The notes: generated by a model not told the origin, from the letters alone. Counted from the stretch's first letter, positions 18,606 to 29,058 are shown. The stretch: 64,000 nucleotides of DNA from Saprospiraceae bacterium (GCA_016722295.1 JADKGL010000001.1:62001-126000); one strand, 5' to 3'. Numbers and translations are program-made.

Positions 18606-19169
18606 ATGAAATTACGCAAAGATCGTATTCTTGGAGTAGATCCTGGAACAAATATTTTAGGTTTTGGTATTATTGAAATCCGTGACAAACAACCAATCGT
18701 CCTTGATGCCAATATCATTAATCTCAAAGCTGAAGAAGATCAGCAATCCAAGCTAAAAGAAATTTTCCTTCAGATTCAAGAAATTATTGAAGCCTACTCT
18801 ACTGGAATCTTAGCTATAGAGGCTCCGTTCTATGGGAAAAATCCTCAATCAATGCTCAAACTGGGTCGAGCTCAAGGTGTGTCCATCGCAGCAGCAATGG
18901 TGATGGGTTTAGACATTCAAGAATTTAGTCCTAAAAAAATTAAAAAATCAATCACTGGCAATGGTAATGCCTCAAAAGAGCAGGTCAACGCAATGCTCCA
19001 ATCCACACTTAACTATAAATTCCAAACTAAGTTCTTAGATGCATCAGATGCACTTGCTACTGCTTTATGCGCTTATTATGATTCGCTAAGCCCATTAGCA
19101 AATACCACAAGTAAAGGAGGCTGGGATAAATTCCTAAAAGAAAATCAAGAGCGCATTGTAAAACTCTAG
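18606..19169 (+). CDS. ruvC: Holliday junction resolvase RuvC
   Basis: RuvC cuts Holliday junctions symmetrically during recombination repair, with RuvAB. The 187-residue protein has the RNase H-like fold with acidic catalytic residues at the expected places: D12 in LGVDPGTNILGFG, E72 in LAIEAPF, and D145 and D148 in LDASDALATALCA. The FYGKNPQSMLKLGRAQGV segment is also characteristic. It is read divergently from the upstream membrane protein gene and convergently with the HIT gene. ruvA and ruvB are not in the window. Confidence 0.96.
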   Translation: MKLRKDRILGVDPGTNILGFGIIEIRDKQPIVLDANIINLKAEEDQQSKLKEIFLQIQEIIEAYSTGILAIEAPFYGKNPQSMLKLGRAQGVSIAAAMVMGLDIQEFSPKKIKKSITGNGNASKEQVNAMLQSTLNYKFQTKFLDASDALATALCAYYDSLSPLANTTSKGGWDKFLKENQERIVKL

Positions 19170-19201
19170 ATGATGTAAACTCAAGATGATTTGATTCTAA
19201 T

Positions 19202-19594
19202 TTAAAGTTTTGCTTGAATCAATTTTGCGATGTCTTTATACTCTACTTCTGAAAATTCCAATCTTGAATTAGAAAAATTAAGATCGTGCATGGTTTGCAT
19301 TGGCACCAAATGTATATGTGCATGAGGAACTTCAAGTCCAATTACTGCCATACCAATCTTTTTACAAGGAATTGCCTTGAAAATTGCTTTCGCAATGGTC
19401 TGAGAGAAGGTATGTAACTCAATATATAACTCAGGTGGCAGATCAAAAATATAATCGATCTCCTGCTTTGGGATAATTAAAGTATGACCTTTCGCTAGAG
19501 GTTTTAAATCTAAAAAAGCAAAGCAATTTTCAGTTTCTGCGATCTTATATGAAGGAATCTCACCATTCGCAATACGAGCAAAAATACCAGCCAT
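19202..19594 (-). CDS. HIT family nucleotide-binding protein
   Basis: A 130-residue histidine-triad protein, a family of nucleotide hydrolases and transferases that act on adenosine phosphoramidates or dinucleoside polyphosphates. The triad motif HAHIHLVPM is complete near residue 97, and the N-terminal strand region MAGIFARIANGEIPSYKIAE is typical. Its start lies four bases after the greA stop, so both are likely in one operon. The substrate cannot be told. Confidence 0.93.
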   Translation of the reverse strand: MAGIFARIANGEIPSYKIAETENCFAFLDLKPLAKGHTLIIPKQEIDYIFDLPPELYIELHTFSQTIAKAIFKAIPCKKIGMAVIGLEVPHAHIHLVPMQTMHDLNFSNSRLEFSEVEYKDIAKLIQAKL

Positions 19595-19598
19595 AATT

Positions 19599-20072
19599 TT
19601 ATGAAGTTATTTCTAATATTTCCAAGATCATTTCACCAGCAGGAGTAATAATTTTCGCATTTTCTCCAAGTACCTTTCCCAATAATCCAGCACCGATAGG
19701 TGATGTTACAGATATTTTGCCTGCTTTGATGTCTGCTTCAGCTTCACCGACGATTTGATAAGTGAGTTCCTTATTCATTTTGTGATTCTTTAATCGCACA
19801 AAGGTCATCATAGACACACGGGATGTATCAATATTGCTTTGGTCCAGAATTCTCACATTTATGATTTTCTTCTCCAATTCATTGATTTTCATCTCAAGCA
19901 TTCCTTGAGCGTCTTTTGCAGCATGATATTCTGCATTCTCAGATAGATCACCCTTCTCTCTAGCTTCTGCTATTGCTTTTGCAGCTTCTTGTCGTGCAGT
20001 AGTCTTGAGATAGTCTATCTCCCCTTTTATTTTGTCGTAACCCTCTTGGGTTAAATAACTAATATTATTCAT
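19599..20072 (-). CDS. greA: Transcription elongation factor GreA
   Basis: GreA binds in the secondary channel of RNA polymerase and helps paused complexes by stimulating transcript cleavage. The 157-residue protein has the N-terminal coiled coil with its acidic tip (YLTQEGYDKIKGEIDYLKTT, then EAREKGDLSENAEYHAAKDA) and the C-terminal FKBP-like domain (YQIVGEAEADIKAGKISVTS, then SPIGAGLLGKVLGE). Length and order are normal for the family. The HIT gene follows. Confidence 0.96.
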   Translation of the reverse strand: MNNISYLTQEGYDKIKGEIDYLKTTARQEAAKAIAEAREKGDLSENAEYHAAKDAQGMLEMKINELEKKIINVRILDQSNIDTSRVSMMTFVRLKNHKMNKELTYQIVGEAEADIKAGKISVTSPIGAGLLGKVLGENAKIITPAGEMILEILEITS

Positions 20073-20091
20073 AACTAATTTGAGTAAAACA

Positions 20092-20132
20092 TTAAAAACA
20101 AAAGAACGTCTTCTGTTGAGCAGAAAACGTCC
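20092..20132 (-). terminator. Intrinsic terminator after the PorV-like gene
   Basis: Read on the minus strand, GGACGTTTTCTG and CAGAAGACGTTC form a 12-base stem with two G-T pairs around a five-base loop (20104-20132). It is followed by TTTTGTTTTTA. It separates the outer-membrane cluster from greA. Confidence 0.85.
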
Positions 20133-20193
20133 TTCATATTTGATTCTATATTTTAATAATACAACAAGTCAATCAAAAGTTCCCACAAAGGCA

Positions 20194-21227
20194 CTAAAAA
20201 TCATATCTTAAGCCAATATTGTGAGTACCTTGGAAAGGATTTGATGGTCTATAAGCATAATCTAAACTTAATCTTGAGTCACTTTTCTTCTTTATTGCTG
20301 TCGTCAAACTAAGACCAGCGCTTAATCCATTTGGTGCAGATTTCCCTGCGCCAGACGATTTCCCTACTTCAGCTTTATAAGATCCTCTTAAAATTAAATG
20401 TTCAGTAATCCCTAATTCTGCTCCAGCACCGATTTCATCTCTACCAAACGAATTCGATGTAAAATTCATCAATGGAGTAAGTTTCACTAATTCTGAAAAC
20501 TTAAATTCGTATGATACTCCTATGTTCAAAAGTGAAGGCAACTCATATCGAGAGGCTCTAACATCATAAGTCAATTTTGAATTTGTTTCAGAAGATAACT
20601 GCGTAGAAAGTCCTTCGCCGCCAAATTTCATTGGGCTACCGATATTTCGTAATGAGATACCCAATCTAAAATTATCATTTTTACCAGCCACATATTGTAC
20701 TCCTGCATCAATAGCCAAACCAAAAGCATTTACATCTTGAATTGATTCAGATACACCACGCACTAAAAATCCAACAGAGACTTTGTTTCCATACAAATGC
20801 GAATATCCTAAACCTAGATTAAAAAATTTGGACTATATGTTGCTCCAGTACCTGCAGGTGCATTAGTCGTTGTGACAGGAATATCACCAAAACCTAACGA
20901 TGTAATAGCAACACCTAGTGTGCCATTTTTTCCTACCTTCTGTGCCAATCCAAAAGCATTAATCGTCAGACCACTTGGAACTAACCATCTTGTATTACAT
21001 AACACAACTTGAGTCTTTCTAATTCTACCCATTCCGGCAGGATTCACCCAATTTGCTTCTACTCCACTCGCAAGGGAAGTATTCATACTATTCAGACCTG
21101 AGCTTCTTGCCCAAGGGTTCATCAATAATTCATAAGCACCAGCTTCACCTTGGCGGTCTGGATTTCCAGCAGAAACACTGGCTACAAAAAGAATACATAG
21201 TAAAATTGATTGTATAACTTTCTTCAT
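20194..21227 (-). pseudogene. PorV/PorQ-family outer-membrane protein, broken by a -1 frameshift
   Basis: Two frames together make a PorV/PorQ-type beta-barrel protein. In the type IX secretion system PorV escorts substrates at the outer membrane; family members beside TonB-dependent receptors are common in Bacteroidota. The first frame (21227 to 20814) has a signal peptide, then QGEAGAYELLMNPWARSSGL and ANWVNPAGMGRI. The second (to 20194) carries HLYGNKVSVGFLVRGV and ends in GTHNIGLRYDF with a terminal Phe. Adding one base to the six-base A run at 20821-20826 gives NFFNLGLGYSH and a single 344-residue frame. Either a real null allele or a homopolymer error. Confidence 0.85.
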
Positions 21228-21258
21228 AACTTGGCTTTATATTTTTGTTATTAAAACA

Positions 21259-21282
21259 AGGCTGGGATTTAATTTCCAGCCT
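21259..21282 (-). terminator. Weak terminator/attenuator between the surface protein and PorV-like genes
   Basis: On the minus strand AGGCTGG and CCAGCCT form a seven-base stem with a ~10-base AT loop, followed by TTGTTTTAAT. The T-run is interrupted. As it lies inside a likely operon it may lower, rather than stop, expression of the PorV-like gene. Confidence 0.5.
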
Positions 21283-21301
21283 CGCTTTGAATTTATTTTT
21301 T

Positions 21302-24300
21302 TTATAATCCTGATGGGTCAAATTTACGAGCAACACCGAACCATTTAATAATCTTTTCAGCTCCTGTACTACTTTCTTTTATATAAATTAAATATGCACC
21401 GGAAGAAACTGGAATCCCTTTGAAGTTAGTCAAATCCCATTCTAAAGATGGAGTAATCTGACGCTCTGTAGTCCCTCTATCTGGATTAACAATTTTTTGA
21501 GCTACTTCATCTCGCTTATATTGCTTAATGAATTTGCCATCTACTGAATAAATATTGACTTCGCATTTAGCAGGTAAATTTGTAATCTTCACTATATTAC
21601 TGAATTGACCTGTTTCATAAGATGAAAAACCATAATAAGGATTTGGCACCACATTAACATCTTCTAAAGCCTTATCAAATTCAGATTTTGTAACGATTGC
21701 ACCAGCTTCTTTTCCTTCAATCTTTAACTCATATAAATTATGTCCTAAATTGTCATTAGATCCTCTATTATACTGGTAAGGATTGTCCACACGTAATCGC
21801 ACATAGAGATCATTTGGAATCAAACCAGTCTCACCTCCACCTAATGCATCCAAACTTGTGTTTGGAAAGCAAACAGGCATCGTACACCATGTAATCTCAC
21901 GCATTGCTCTAATTCTTTGAGCCAACGTTGGCGCAGTAGCTGTAAACAATGGGCGCAAAATTTTACATGAGTCATATGTTGATTTTGTAACATAAATATA
22001 ATGGTGACCTCCAAAAACTAAAGCTAAAAGTCCAGAAGCGCAAGTGTCACTTCGTACAGCAACTTGATCAGTTGGATTCCACATCATATCGTCTCCAACA
22101 GACAATAAGCCTTTTAAGCAATTGCTATTAAATCCGCCATCAACCGAAAAGAAAGAATTTTCTCCAAAAAACAAATTCAATCGTCTTCCTGATTCAACAT
22201 CTATTGCGTATCCTGGGAACCAACCCATGCCAGTGCCATCACCATCTGGATCAGCCACACCATCTCCATTAGCATCATATTTCCCAACTGAAGGATTCTT
22301 TTTCATCACAAAATTCGGAATTCCATTTTTTGGATCTGTATTTTGTCCCCAAGAAGTATTCCAGGTCTCAATCACCATACATCTCGTCCATTTCGACTTA
22401 TCTGATGTAAATACAATGTCCACATTATTCAATGAATCTAGTCGTAAATTATCAACTATATTATCATGTTGAGGTAAAGTTAAAGCAGGAGTAATAGCAG
22501 AACCAGTGTTTCCATCTGGATTAAATGGCGCATTTGATGTCAACTTGTATGGATACCAAGTACCCTTAACAAAATCACCTTCACCTAGATTAGAATATCT
22601 TTCTTTTGGATCTATCGTATGATTTTCAGTGCCAATACCAGAAGGGATAAAATTAACTTCTGAATTATCCCGTTGAGCTAAAAACCATTTTGGCTTACTA
22701 GCATCTTTGTATTCATAAGTTAAGCCTTGACCAATAACTCCATTGGTTCCAAGTAAATCAACTCCTGCATCTAAAGTCTGACCAATATTTATTGAAAAAC
22801 CATACTTACTTATTATTTGCTCATTGAACGTAGCTAAATCAACATTGGATTTGGTAATCTCGGTAGGATTGGATTTAGGATATAAGGTCCAGTTAATCGG
22901 CAAATCTAATTTCGTATTCGTAGGAATCGCGTCTTCAAACTTTAACACATATTCACCATTTTTTACTTTCAATGGATTAACTATTTTTGCTTGAATCGGA
23001 CCAGCTCCTTCTTTATATTCTATTTTGCCATTATAGGTCTTATTCAAGATTTTATCATACATATCATCTTTCAATTGCAAGAAATTTGATCCAGCGCCTA
23101 TGCCATCTAGTCTTGTAATCGCGACACCATCACCATATTTTGCTTGAAGCTGCTCATACACTGGCGGTCTTGGTATCACCACATATGGCTTACCATCTCC
23201 ATTTGGACCTAAGTTGAAACGACCTGGGCAATATTGTGTTCGTTGCCCAAAATTAGCACCGACATCATAGCTTTGGTAGTTATTGTAGCCATATGCCAAT
23301 GTGATAAAATAATATTTCTTTTGATTGATAAGAGAGCGATCACCTGTAGCAAATTGATCTTCTTTAACTGAAAAGGAAGAACGGATACCTGCATCAGGAC
23401 CTGTAACCATTAAATTTGGTGACCATACTTTAGGGAAGGTTGTACTTGAAACAGGATTATCTACTGAAGTCCAGTTGTAAAGTTTCTTAATTCCATTTTT
23501 TAAATCAACAGTAAATATTTCTCTAACTTTCGAAGGATCATTTATACTTTGACTATTCAATGTAACATCTGCATTAGCCATTTGAAAAACTCTATATCCT
23601 TCAAAACGATATAATGAATCAACATTTGGTGGGAAACCTATGCCCGACTCTAAGTAATCATATAACGCATTTAAATAATTGTTTGACCCTTTTTCATTTG
23701 TCAATAAGATTATAATCTCTCTGTCCAACTCTACAAAATCCATTGATGGTGCATCAGGTCCATTTTTAAGTTTAAAACAATTATTAAAAAGATCTTGTGA
23801 TAATTGATCCGCGGTGAATAAATCTGTTAATGCAGGACAAGGGTACTCTTGATCTGGAACCCATACAACTCCTACGATTAATTCATTTAACGCACCTGGC
23901 TTCAAGACAATCGGTCCTGTAGCTTGGATGGTACGTCTGTCACCTTCTCCCGCCGTAGCAGAACACATACTCCAACCAGCTCCATCGGCAGGTTCATCTG
24001 GAAATGCATATTTCACTTCTTCTGATCCACCATATCCAATGCCTCCTTTTGTTAAAGGTCTGCCATCTTTCCAATTTCCAGTGATATAATTGTAAAACTC
24101 TCTTACATTATCAGGATCCGTTGTTGCAGCAGGTGGATTACCTGGTGTTGAATTATTATAATACATGAACGACGACATTCCCAATTCGTTTCCAGCTGTA
24201 TCCAAAGGACCTCTAAAATAATCTATACCTAAGATTGGAATATCTGTACAATAGGTATTAGTACTATTAGTGCAATTACATCCATTAGATCCATCAGTAG

Positions 24301-25318
24301 CATCGATATTATAAACATACATTAATTCTCTTACAGGGTCACAACCAATATAATCATCGGTATGACAACCTAAATCTGGGTCTGTCCATATCGCAAAATA
24401 ACAATCTCTGATATCTGCAGGTGCCCTATTGATTAATTTGTAACGCAAAAAAGACATATCATTCATCTCGTCTCCAGTCTGGAATGCAAATGCTTGAACT
24501 TGAACTTCCATACGGATTGGATCTCCCTTAGACAATCCATGGACACTACCAGCATCATTGTACACCCAAAATGTCATATCATCTGGATAGATTGGATCTG
24601 CACAACCCTCAACTGAGAGTACAGGATAATCTCCATTCTCAGGATCATAAGAATTATTTTCATTTGCATCATAGAATTTTCCTAAGCCTTGAGGCAAAAA
24701 AGGCAATGTAAATTTATAATTCGCTTCAAAAAACTTGTTTCCTCTTGCTGGCCATAATAACACGTCTTCTGGAATCTCGCTTGGTTCTAATGGTCTTGAT
24801 CCTTTTACCTCATTAAAACGTTTTCTATGGAGTGAAATATTTGCTCCTTTTACATTAAAGAATTGATCCCAATTGACACAATCCTCTGCGCAAGTCTCTC
24901 CTGTTCCAGGCATAAGGGGACCAGGTGTATAATCAAAAGAAGATGCCGTTGGATATGTTGATGCCATAAACTTAGTAGCACCAGATGGATCTTTTCCCCC
25001 AACCCATACACCCCCAGCATATAAAGCTGAAACTTCAGGTATACCAGATCCTGGTACTACCTTTGGAACGATATATCTACCTTTAGACTTATCCCACCAG
25101 ATGTCGCCTCCATTTAGTAATCGAGCACGCACGTTATTGATCTCCATATCTATTTGCTTGGTAGCAGGAGAACAGCTTCCTCCTCTCGGAGCAGCCTGTT
25201 GGCTGACTTGTTTTGAATTTCCTGAATTGCTTGGTTTGTATGCTGAGAGTTCGATCATCGAACCAGCAACCAAAAGCATGATCAAAAGAATTGAATTTAT
25301 TTTCATGATGAAATGCAT
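21302..25318 (-). CDS. Large secreted surface protein with type IX-like C-terminal domain
   Basis: A 1338-residue exported protein. The ATG at 25306 (MKINSILLIMLLVAGSMIEL) gives a cleaner signal peptide than the one at 25318. The body is beta-rich with repeated calcium-like loops (DANENNSYDPENGDYP, KYDANGDGVADPDGDGTG). The C-terminal ~110 residues (VVPNPYYGFSSYETG, NIYSVDGKFIKQYKRD, then GIPVSSGAYLIYIKES) resemble a type IX secretion C-terminal domain, ending in a further ~20 residues. It lies 24 bases downstream of a TonB-dependent receptor and upstream of a PorV-like gene. Its ligand is unknown; no enzyme motif was recognised. Confidence 0.75.
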   Translation of the reverse strand: MHFIMKINSILLIMLLVAGSMIELSAYKPSNSGNSKQVSQQAAPRGGSCSPATKQIDMEINNVRARLLNGGDIWWDKSKGRYIVPKVVPGSGIPEVSALYAGGVWVGGKDPSGATKFMASTYPTASSFDYTPGPLMPGTGETCAEDCVNWDQFFNVKGANISLHRKRFNEVKGSRPLEPSEIPEDVLLWPARGNKFFEANYKFTLPFLPQGLGKFYDANENNSYDPENGDYPVLSVEGCADPIYPDDMTFWVYNDAGSVHGLSKGDPIRMEVQVQAFAFQTGDEMNDMSFLRYKLINRAPADIRDCYFAIWTDPDLGCHTDDYIGCDPVRELMYVYNIDATDGSNGCNCTNSTNTYCTDIPILGIDYFRGPLDTAGNELGMSSFMYYNNSTPGNPPAATTDPDNVREFYNYITGNWKDGRPLTKGGIGYGGSEEVKYAFPDEPADGAGWSMCSATAGEGDRRTIQATGPIVLKPGALNELIVGVVWVPDQEYPCPALTDLFTADQLSQDLFNNCFKLKNGPDAPSMDFVELDREIIILLTNEKGSNNYLNALYDYLESGIGFPPNVDSLYRFEGYRVFQMANADVTLNSQSINDPSKVREIFTVDLKNGIKKLYNWTSVDNPVSSTTFPKVWSPNLMVTGPDAGIRSSFSVKEDQFATGDRSLINQKKYYFITLAYGYNNYQSYDVGANFGQRTQYCPGRFNLGPNGDGKPYVVIPRPPVYEQLQAKYGDGVAITRLDGIGAGSNFLQLKDDMYDKILNKTYNGKIEYKEGAGPIQAKIVNPLKVKNGEYVLKFEDAIPTNTKLDLPINWTLYPKSNPTEITKSNVDLATFNEQIISKYGFSINIGQTLDAGVDLLGTNGVIGQGLTYEYKDASKPKWFLAQRDNSEVNFIPSGIGTENHTIDPKERYSNLGEGDFVKGTWYPYKLTSNAPFNPDGNTGSAITPALTLPQHDNIVDNLRLDSLNNVDIVFTSDKSKWTRCMVIETWNTSWGQNTDPKNGIPNFVMKKNPSVGKYDANGDGVADPDGDGTGMGWFPGYAIDVESGRRLNLFFGENSFFSVDGGFNSNCLKGLLSVGDDMMWNPTDQVAVRSDTCASGLLALVFGGHHYIYVTKSTYDSCKILRPLFTATAPTLAQRIRAMREITWCTMPVCFPNTSLDALGGGETGLIPNDLYVRLRVDNPYQYNRGSNDNLGHNLYELKIEGKEAGAIVTKSEFDKALEDVNVVPNPYYGFSSYETGQFSNIVKITNLPAKCEVNIYSVDGKFIKQYKRDEVAQKIVNPDRGTTERQITPSLEWDLTNFKGIPVSSGAYLIYIKESSTGAEKIIKWFGVARKFDPSGL

Positions 25319-25342
25319 TTAAAAATTGATGTTTTTATAAAA

Positions 25343-28300
25343 TTAAAATTCAAATATTGCTCCTACAAAAATTCTTCTCGGACGAGTAAATTTGTTAGGA
25401 TCTAATAATCTAAAATTATATGAATCTACAAAATAGTCTACATTGCTTGCTCCATAGATTGTTTCTACAGAATTCAATTCATTATAGCCCCTTTCAGTAG
25501 AAAGGTAACCATCGTCTAATGCTCCACCAGAACCTCTGTATACACCTATTATATTCTTTGTATTTAACAAATTCTGCACTCTACAATATAGGTTTACACT
25601 GATCGGATGCTTTGCATCAGCCTTTGTCAACATAAAAGACTTATCAGCTCTCATGTCTACATTAAAGTTCCAAGGTAATCGAGCTCCATTTATCGAACCT
25701 CTATAGCCTGTTCCATCAAATCGAACGATTTGAGTTCCTGGAGAATAAGGTCTTCCAGAAGCAGTAGATAATTGGAAATTTAAACCTGCATTAGCTAGGA
25801 TATTCTTACCCATGACTCTCGGACCATTATATTTCTTGCCAGAATCATATCTGTAATCAGCTACAAATGAGATTCTATGTCTCTCATCATAGGAGAATGG
25901 AAATATATTTCTAATATTGATACCTTTAGAAGTCAATCCATTTTGAGACTCAGGATCTGAACCTGTACCATCTGCAAACTGTAAGGTATAGGCTGCAGTA
26001 AATTCTAAATTATTAGTACGTCGAAAATCATAAGTAAAGTTAAATCCTTTAACTGTTCCAAAATCTATGTTACCATAAGTATCATAAGTACCCACTGTGG
26101 CTACTTTGCTAATGGTTGTTCGCTGAATATCATCTCGAAGTTCTTTGTAATATGCAGAGATTTTCAATGCTGATGAATTTGTGATTTTTTGTTGGAATCC
26201 AACTTCATAATCTACAGTTCTTGCTGGTCTTAAACTACCATTATTAGCAGGAGTTCTACCTGAAATATCCCAATACAAATATTGTAAAGGTGAAACAAAT
26301 GAATTGGAAGTTGGTCGCTGAACTAGGACATCATAATGAGCAAAGAAGTTAGCATCATCAGAAATAGGGAATGAAAATGCCAAACGCGGCATGATATTTA
26401 CCTGAGGCTTGTAATCTTCAAAAGATTCTTCTACTTTGAACCCAGCTCCTCGAATAGATCTAGAAGAGTCATCAGGATTCAGATAACTTGGATTCACCAA
26501 GTTACTTTCTCCAAAGATAAGAATCGGAGAGTTCGCTGGATTTCCATTGGCAAAATACCATTGGTCTCCATTTCTATAAGCTTTAGCTATAGTACCACCT
26601 TCGCTTGAAGTATACACTTTGAAATCATCACCGATTGTAGCTGGTTTCGTCGAACTATACAATTCATGAAATCTCTTTGCGCCATTTATTCCATACAAAG
26701 AATATTTGTCTTTTAACACTTTTGTATTGGCATCGTAATAATCAACACGTGCACCTAAACGGAAGATAATATCTTTAAATGTAAATTTATCTTGAATAAA
26801 TCCAGCAGCATAAATAGGAGTATTTGGTGCTACTTTTCCTACTCTTTTACCATTTTCATATTTGAAGAAATCTTCAAATTTTACATTTCCTGTTAACTTA
26901 TTTCCTAAATAATCATAACCTTGATAGTTGACAGAACCTCTATCTGTAAGTTCCATTGCTGAAAACATATCTAAAGACATTTCACTCGGCAAAAGATTGT
27001 CTACATGAACATAAGTATGAAGATTTTTTTCATCTTGGTTATTGAAAATTTTATCTCTCAACGTATAGAAAAATTTAGAACCTTCATTAGGCACATATAA
27101 ACCTCCCCAAATGGTATCACCTTCAGGAGAAAGTCTCAAAAAATAAGTTGTATCCAAACCTGAAATTAAGTCATTTTGTAACAATCTTGCTGTTGACCAT
27201 AATCCAAACGGAGATAACGTATAACCTCTATCCACTCGCTGTTCGTACATTCCACCAAACTGAATATTGTGTCTTCCTTTGCTAGAGCCAAACGGTAGGA
27301 AATCAAATCCCATTGTAGCTTGAAATGTCAAAATATCATCGTCACTTTTTGTATATCTGTTATATACAGAACCTACATTGGTATGTAGTCCACTCCAAGT
27401 ATTGTCAAAAGATGAACTAACACCACTATTGAATGCTCTGTATGCTTCAATATCTATATCTTCTCCAACTGGTAAAGGAACTTTATTATAATTAGCCCAA
27501 ACTGGATTCGCAGTACCAGGAGTAAAACCCTTATTAATTGGGATAAATCCTAAATGTCTTCTCGTCGCTTGATCTATAACTGGATCATACTCAACATTAA
27601 ATCTACCAACATAACCATAGTCGAAAAACTGATCTTTATGTCTATAATCCTCATTTCCTGATTTTGTATTTTGTAATCCAAATTGAAGAACATATGATGC
27701 ATTTTGAATAGGCGAAAATTTCTTTACTTCGCCTTCAGTAGTTGCATCAAGATTAGTTAATTTGCCCAATCTGTGTCGAACTCTAATATTGCCTCGATAT
27801 GTTTGTTCAAGATTCTCAGGATTGTTAACCCAATTCAACAATCTCCAGTTTCCAGAACCTATAGCATCATCATCATTAGGGACAAATCGATTGCTCGTGT
27901 TCGCATAGGTTCCTGAGATGGACACATCTATATTATTGCTTGGTCTAATGTCTAACTTGCCTGTCAAATCTAGGGCTTTGTTGTCTTCATTTGGATTGTA
28001 CTTCAAAAATTCAACATCCTTTCCTTCTTTTAGAAATTGTGCATTGACATAAGGTTCATCATTTATAAATAAAATCGGATCATTGCTTAGTCTTTTGATC
28101 GCCTCTTCAGTTGCACTGTAACGTCCATATGCTGGAGGATCGTCATCCTTTCTGTAATTATACTGGCCAGCTAAACGGTAACCGATTATTGTTTTGTCAG
28201 CTTGACCTTCGACTTTACGCTTCCAGATTGGACCAGATAAATAACCAGATAATAAATTATAGCCGTAAGGATCAAGGTATTGTGATGTCTCTACCTCTAG

Positions 28301-28984
28301 GCCTCCACTTACTTTACCTGAAGGGCCCTTTGAGGTTAAGGAGATAATTCCTCCAGTAACGTCTCCATACTGCGCTTCAATTCCTCCTGTGATCACTTGA
28401 AGTTGCTCAATCTCTGAAGATGGGATCGATCTACCAGTATATCTTATACCATCTAGATAATAAACTGTTGCTGAGGAACGTCCTCCTCGAATATTGCTTC
28501 CTCCACCGTCAATACTTGAAACTCCAGCAGCAGTTGCCGCTATTGCATTCAAATCCTTGGTTGGCAATGATCGAATTTGCTCTGCAGTCACCCGTCCCCC
28601 TTGTGTAGTGTTGTCTTGTTCTACTAAAGGCACTTTGTGATCTACAATTGTAACTTCACCAATTTCAATTCCTTTGGTTAAATCGATATTTACTCTATTT
28701 GCCTTTCCAGCAGCTACAAGAACATTTGTAACTTTTTTAGGACTATAGCCGACGTATCTTGCTTCAATATCGTACTTTCCAGGCTCTAACTGAAGACTAT
28801 AATTTCCATCATAATCTGTAACAGCATTCGCTATCTGGACTCCGTTTTTATAGAAAACCATAATACATTGGATAATGGTTTCACCTGTTTCTCCATCCTT
28901 AACTGTCCCTTGCACAGAAGTTTGAGCAGAGATAGTAAATGTGGCAAACAACAAGAAAAGCAGTTGTAAAATTTTGCTTTGCAT
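25343..28984 (-). CDS. TonB-dependent outer-membrane receptor (SusC-like, with carboxypeptidase-regulatory domain)
   Basis: A 1213-residue TonB-dependent transporter. The signal peptide (LLFLLFATFTISAQT) is followed by a carboxypeptidase-regulatory-like beta-sandwich (~22-105: VQGTVKDGETGETIIQCIMV, LEPGKYDIEARYVGYSPKKV). The plug domain (~130-230: TAEQIRSLPTKDLNAIAATA, IRGGRSSATVYYLDGI) and a 22-strand-type barrel ending in IFVGAIFEF complete the protein. No SusD partner is nearby; the large C-terminal-domain protein follows instead. The substrate is unknown. It would be powered by the exb-tonB system at 2.6-6.2 kb. Confidence 0.9.
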   Translation of the reverse strand: MQSKILQLLFLLFATFTISAQTSVQGTVKDGETGETIIQCIMVFYKNGVQIANAVTDYDGNYSLQLEPGKYDIEARYVGYSPKKVTNVLVAAGKANRVNIDLTKGIEIGEVTIVDHKVPLVEQDNTTQGGRVTAEQIRSLPTKDLNAIAATAAGVSSIDGGGSNIRGGRSSATVYYLDGIRYTGRSIPSSEIEQLQVITGGIEAQYGDVTGGIISLTSKGPSGKVSGGLEVETSQYLDPYGYNLLSGYLSGPIWKRKVEGQADKTIIGYRLAGQYNYRKDDDPPAYGRYSATEEAIKRLSNDPILFINDEPYVNAQFLKEGKDVEFLKYNPNEDNKALDLTGKLDIRPSNNIDVSISGTYANTSNRFVPNDDDAIGSGNWRLLNWVNNPENLEQTYRGNIRVRHRLGKLTNLDATTEGEVKKFSPIQNASYVLQFGLQNTKSGNEDYRHKDQFFDYGYVGRFNVEYDPVIDQATRRHLGFIPINKGFTPGTANPVWANYNKVPLPVGEDIDIEAYRAFNSGVSSSFDNTWSGLHTNVGSVYNRYTKSDDDILTFQATMGFDFLPFGSSKGRHNIQFGGMYEQRVDRGYTLSPFGLWSTARLLQNDLISGLDTTYFLRLSPEGDTIWGGLYVPNEGSKFFYTLRDKIFNNQDEKNLHTYVHVDNLLPSEMSLDMFSAMELTDRGSVNYQGYDYLGNKLTGNVKFEDFFKYENGKRVGKVAPNTPIYAAGFIQDKFTFKDIIFRLGARVDYYDANTKVLKDKYSLYGINGAKRFHELYSSTKPATIGDDFKVYTSSEGGTIAKAYRNGDQWYFANGNPANSPILIFGESNLVNPSYLNPDDSSRSIRGAGFKVEESFEDYKPQVNIMPRLAFSFPISDDANFFAHYDVLVQRPTSNSFVSPLQYLYWDISGRTPANNGSLRPARTVDYEVGFQQKITNSSALKISAYYKELRDDIQRTTISKVATVGTYDTYGNIDFGTVKGFNFTYDFRRTNNLEFTAAYTLQFADGTGSDPESQNGLTSKGINIRNIFPFSYDERHRISFVADYRYDSGKKYNGPRVMGKNILANAGLNFQLSTASGRPYSPGTQIVRFDGTGYRGSINGARLPWNFNVDMRADKSFMLTKADAKHPISVNLYCRVQNLLNTKNIIGVYRGSGGALDDGYLSTERGYNELNSVETIYGASNVDYFVDSYNFRLLDPNKFTRPRRIFVGAIFEF

Positions 28985-29050
28985 AATGTGGTTGTTATAA
29001 ATTTTGTTCGATTAAAAATTTTGCAATGTTAAGCATTTCTTAACTTTTTT

Positions 29051-29058
29051 CAAAATTA
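29051..29058 (-). promoter_or_regulatory. Putative -7 promoter element for the receptor operon
   Basis: On the minus strand TAATTTTG matches the Bacteroidota -7 consensus TANNTTTG, 67 bases before the receptor start. No convincing -33 element was found. Confidence 0.35.
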
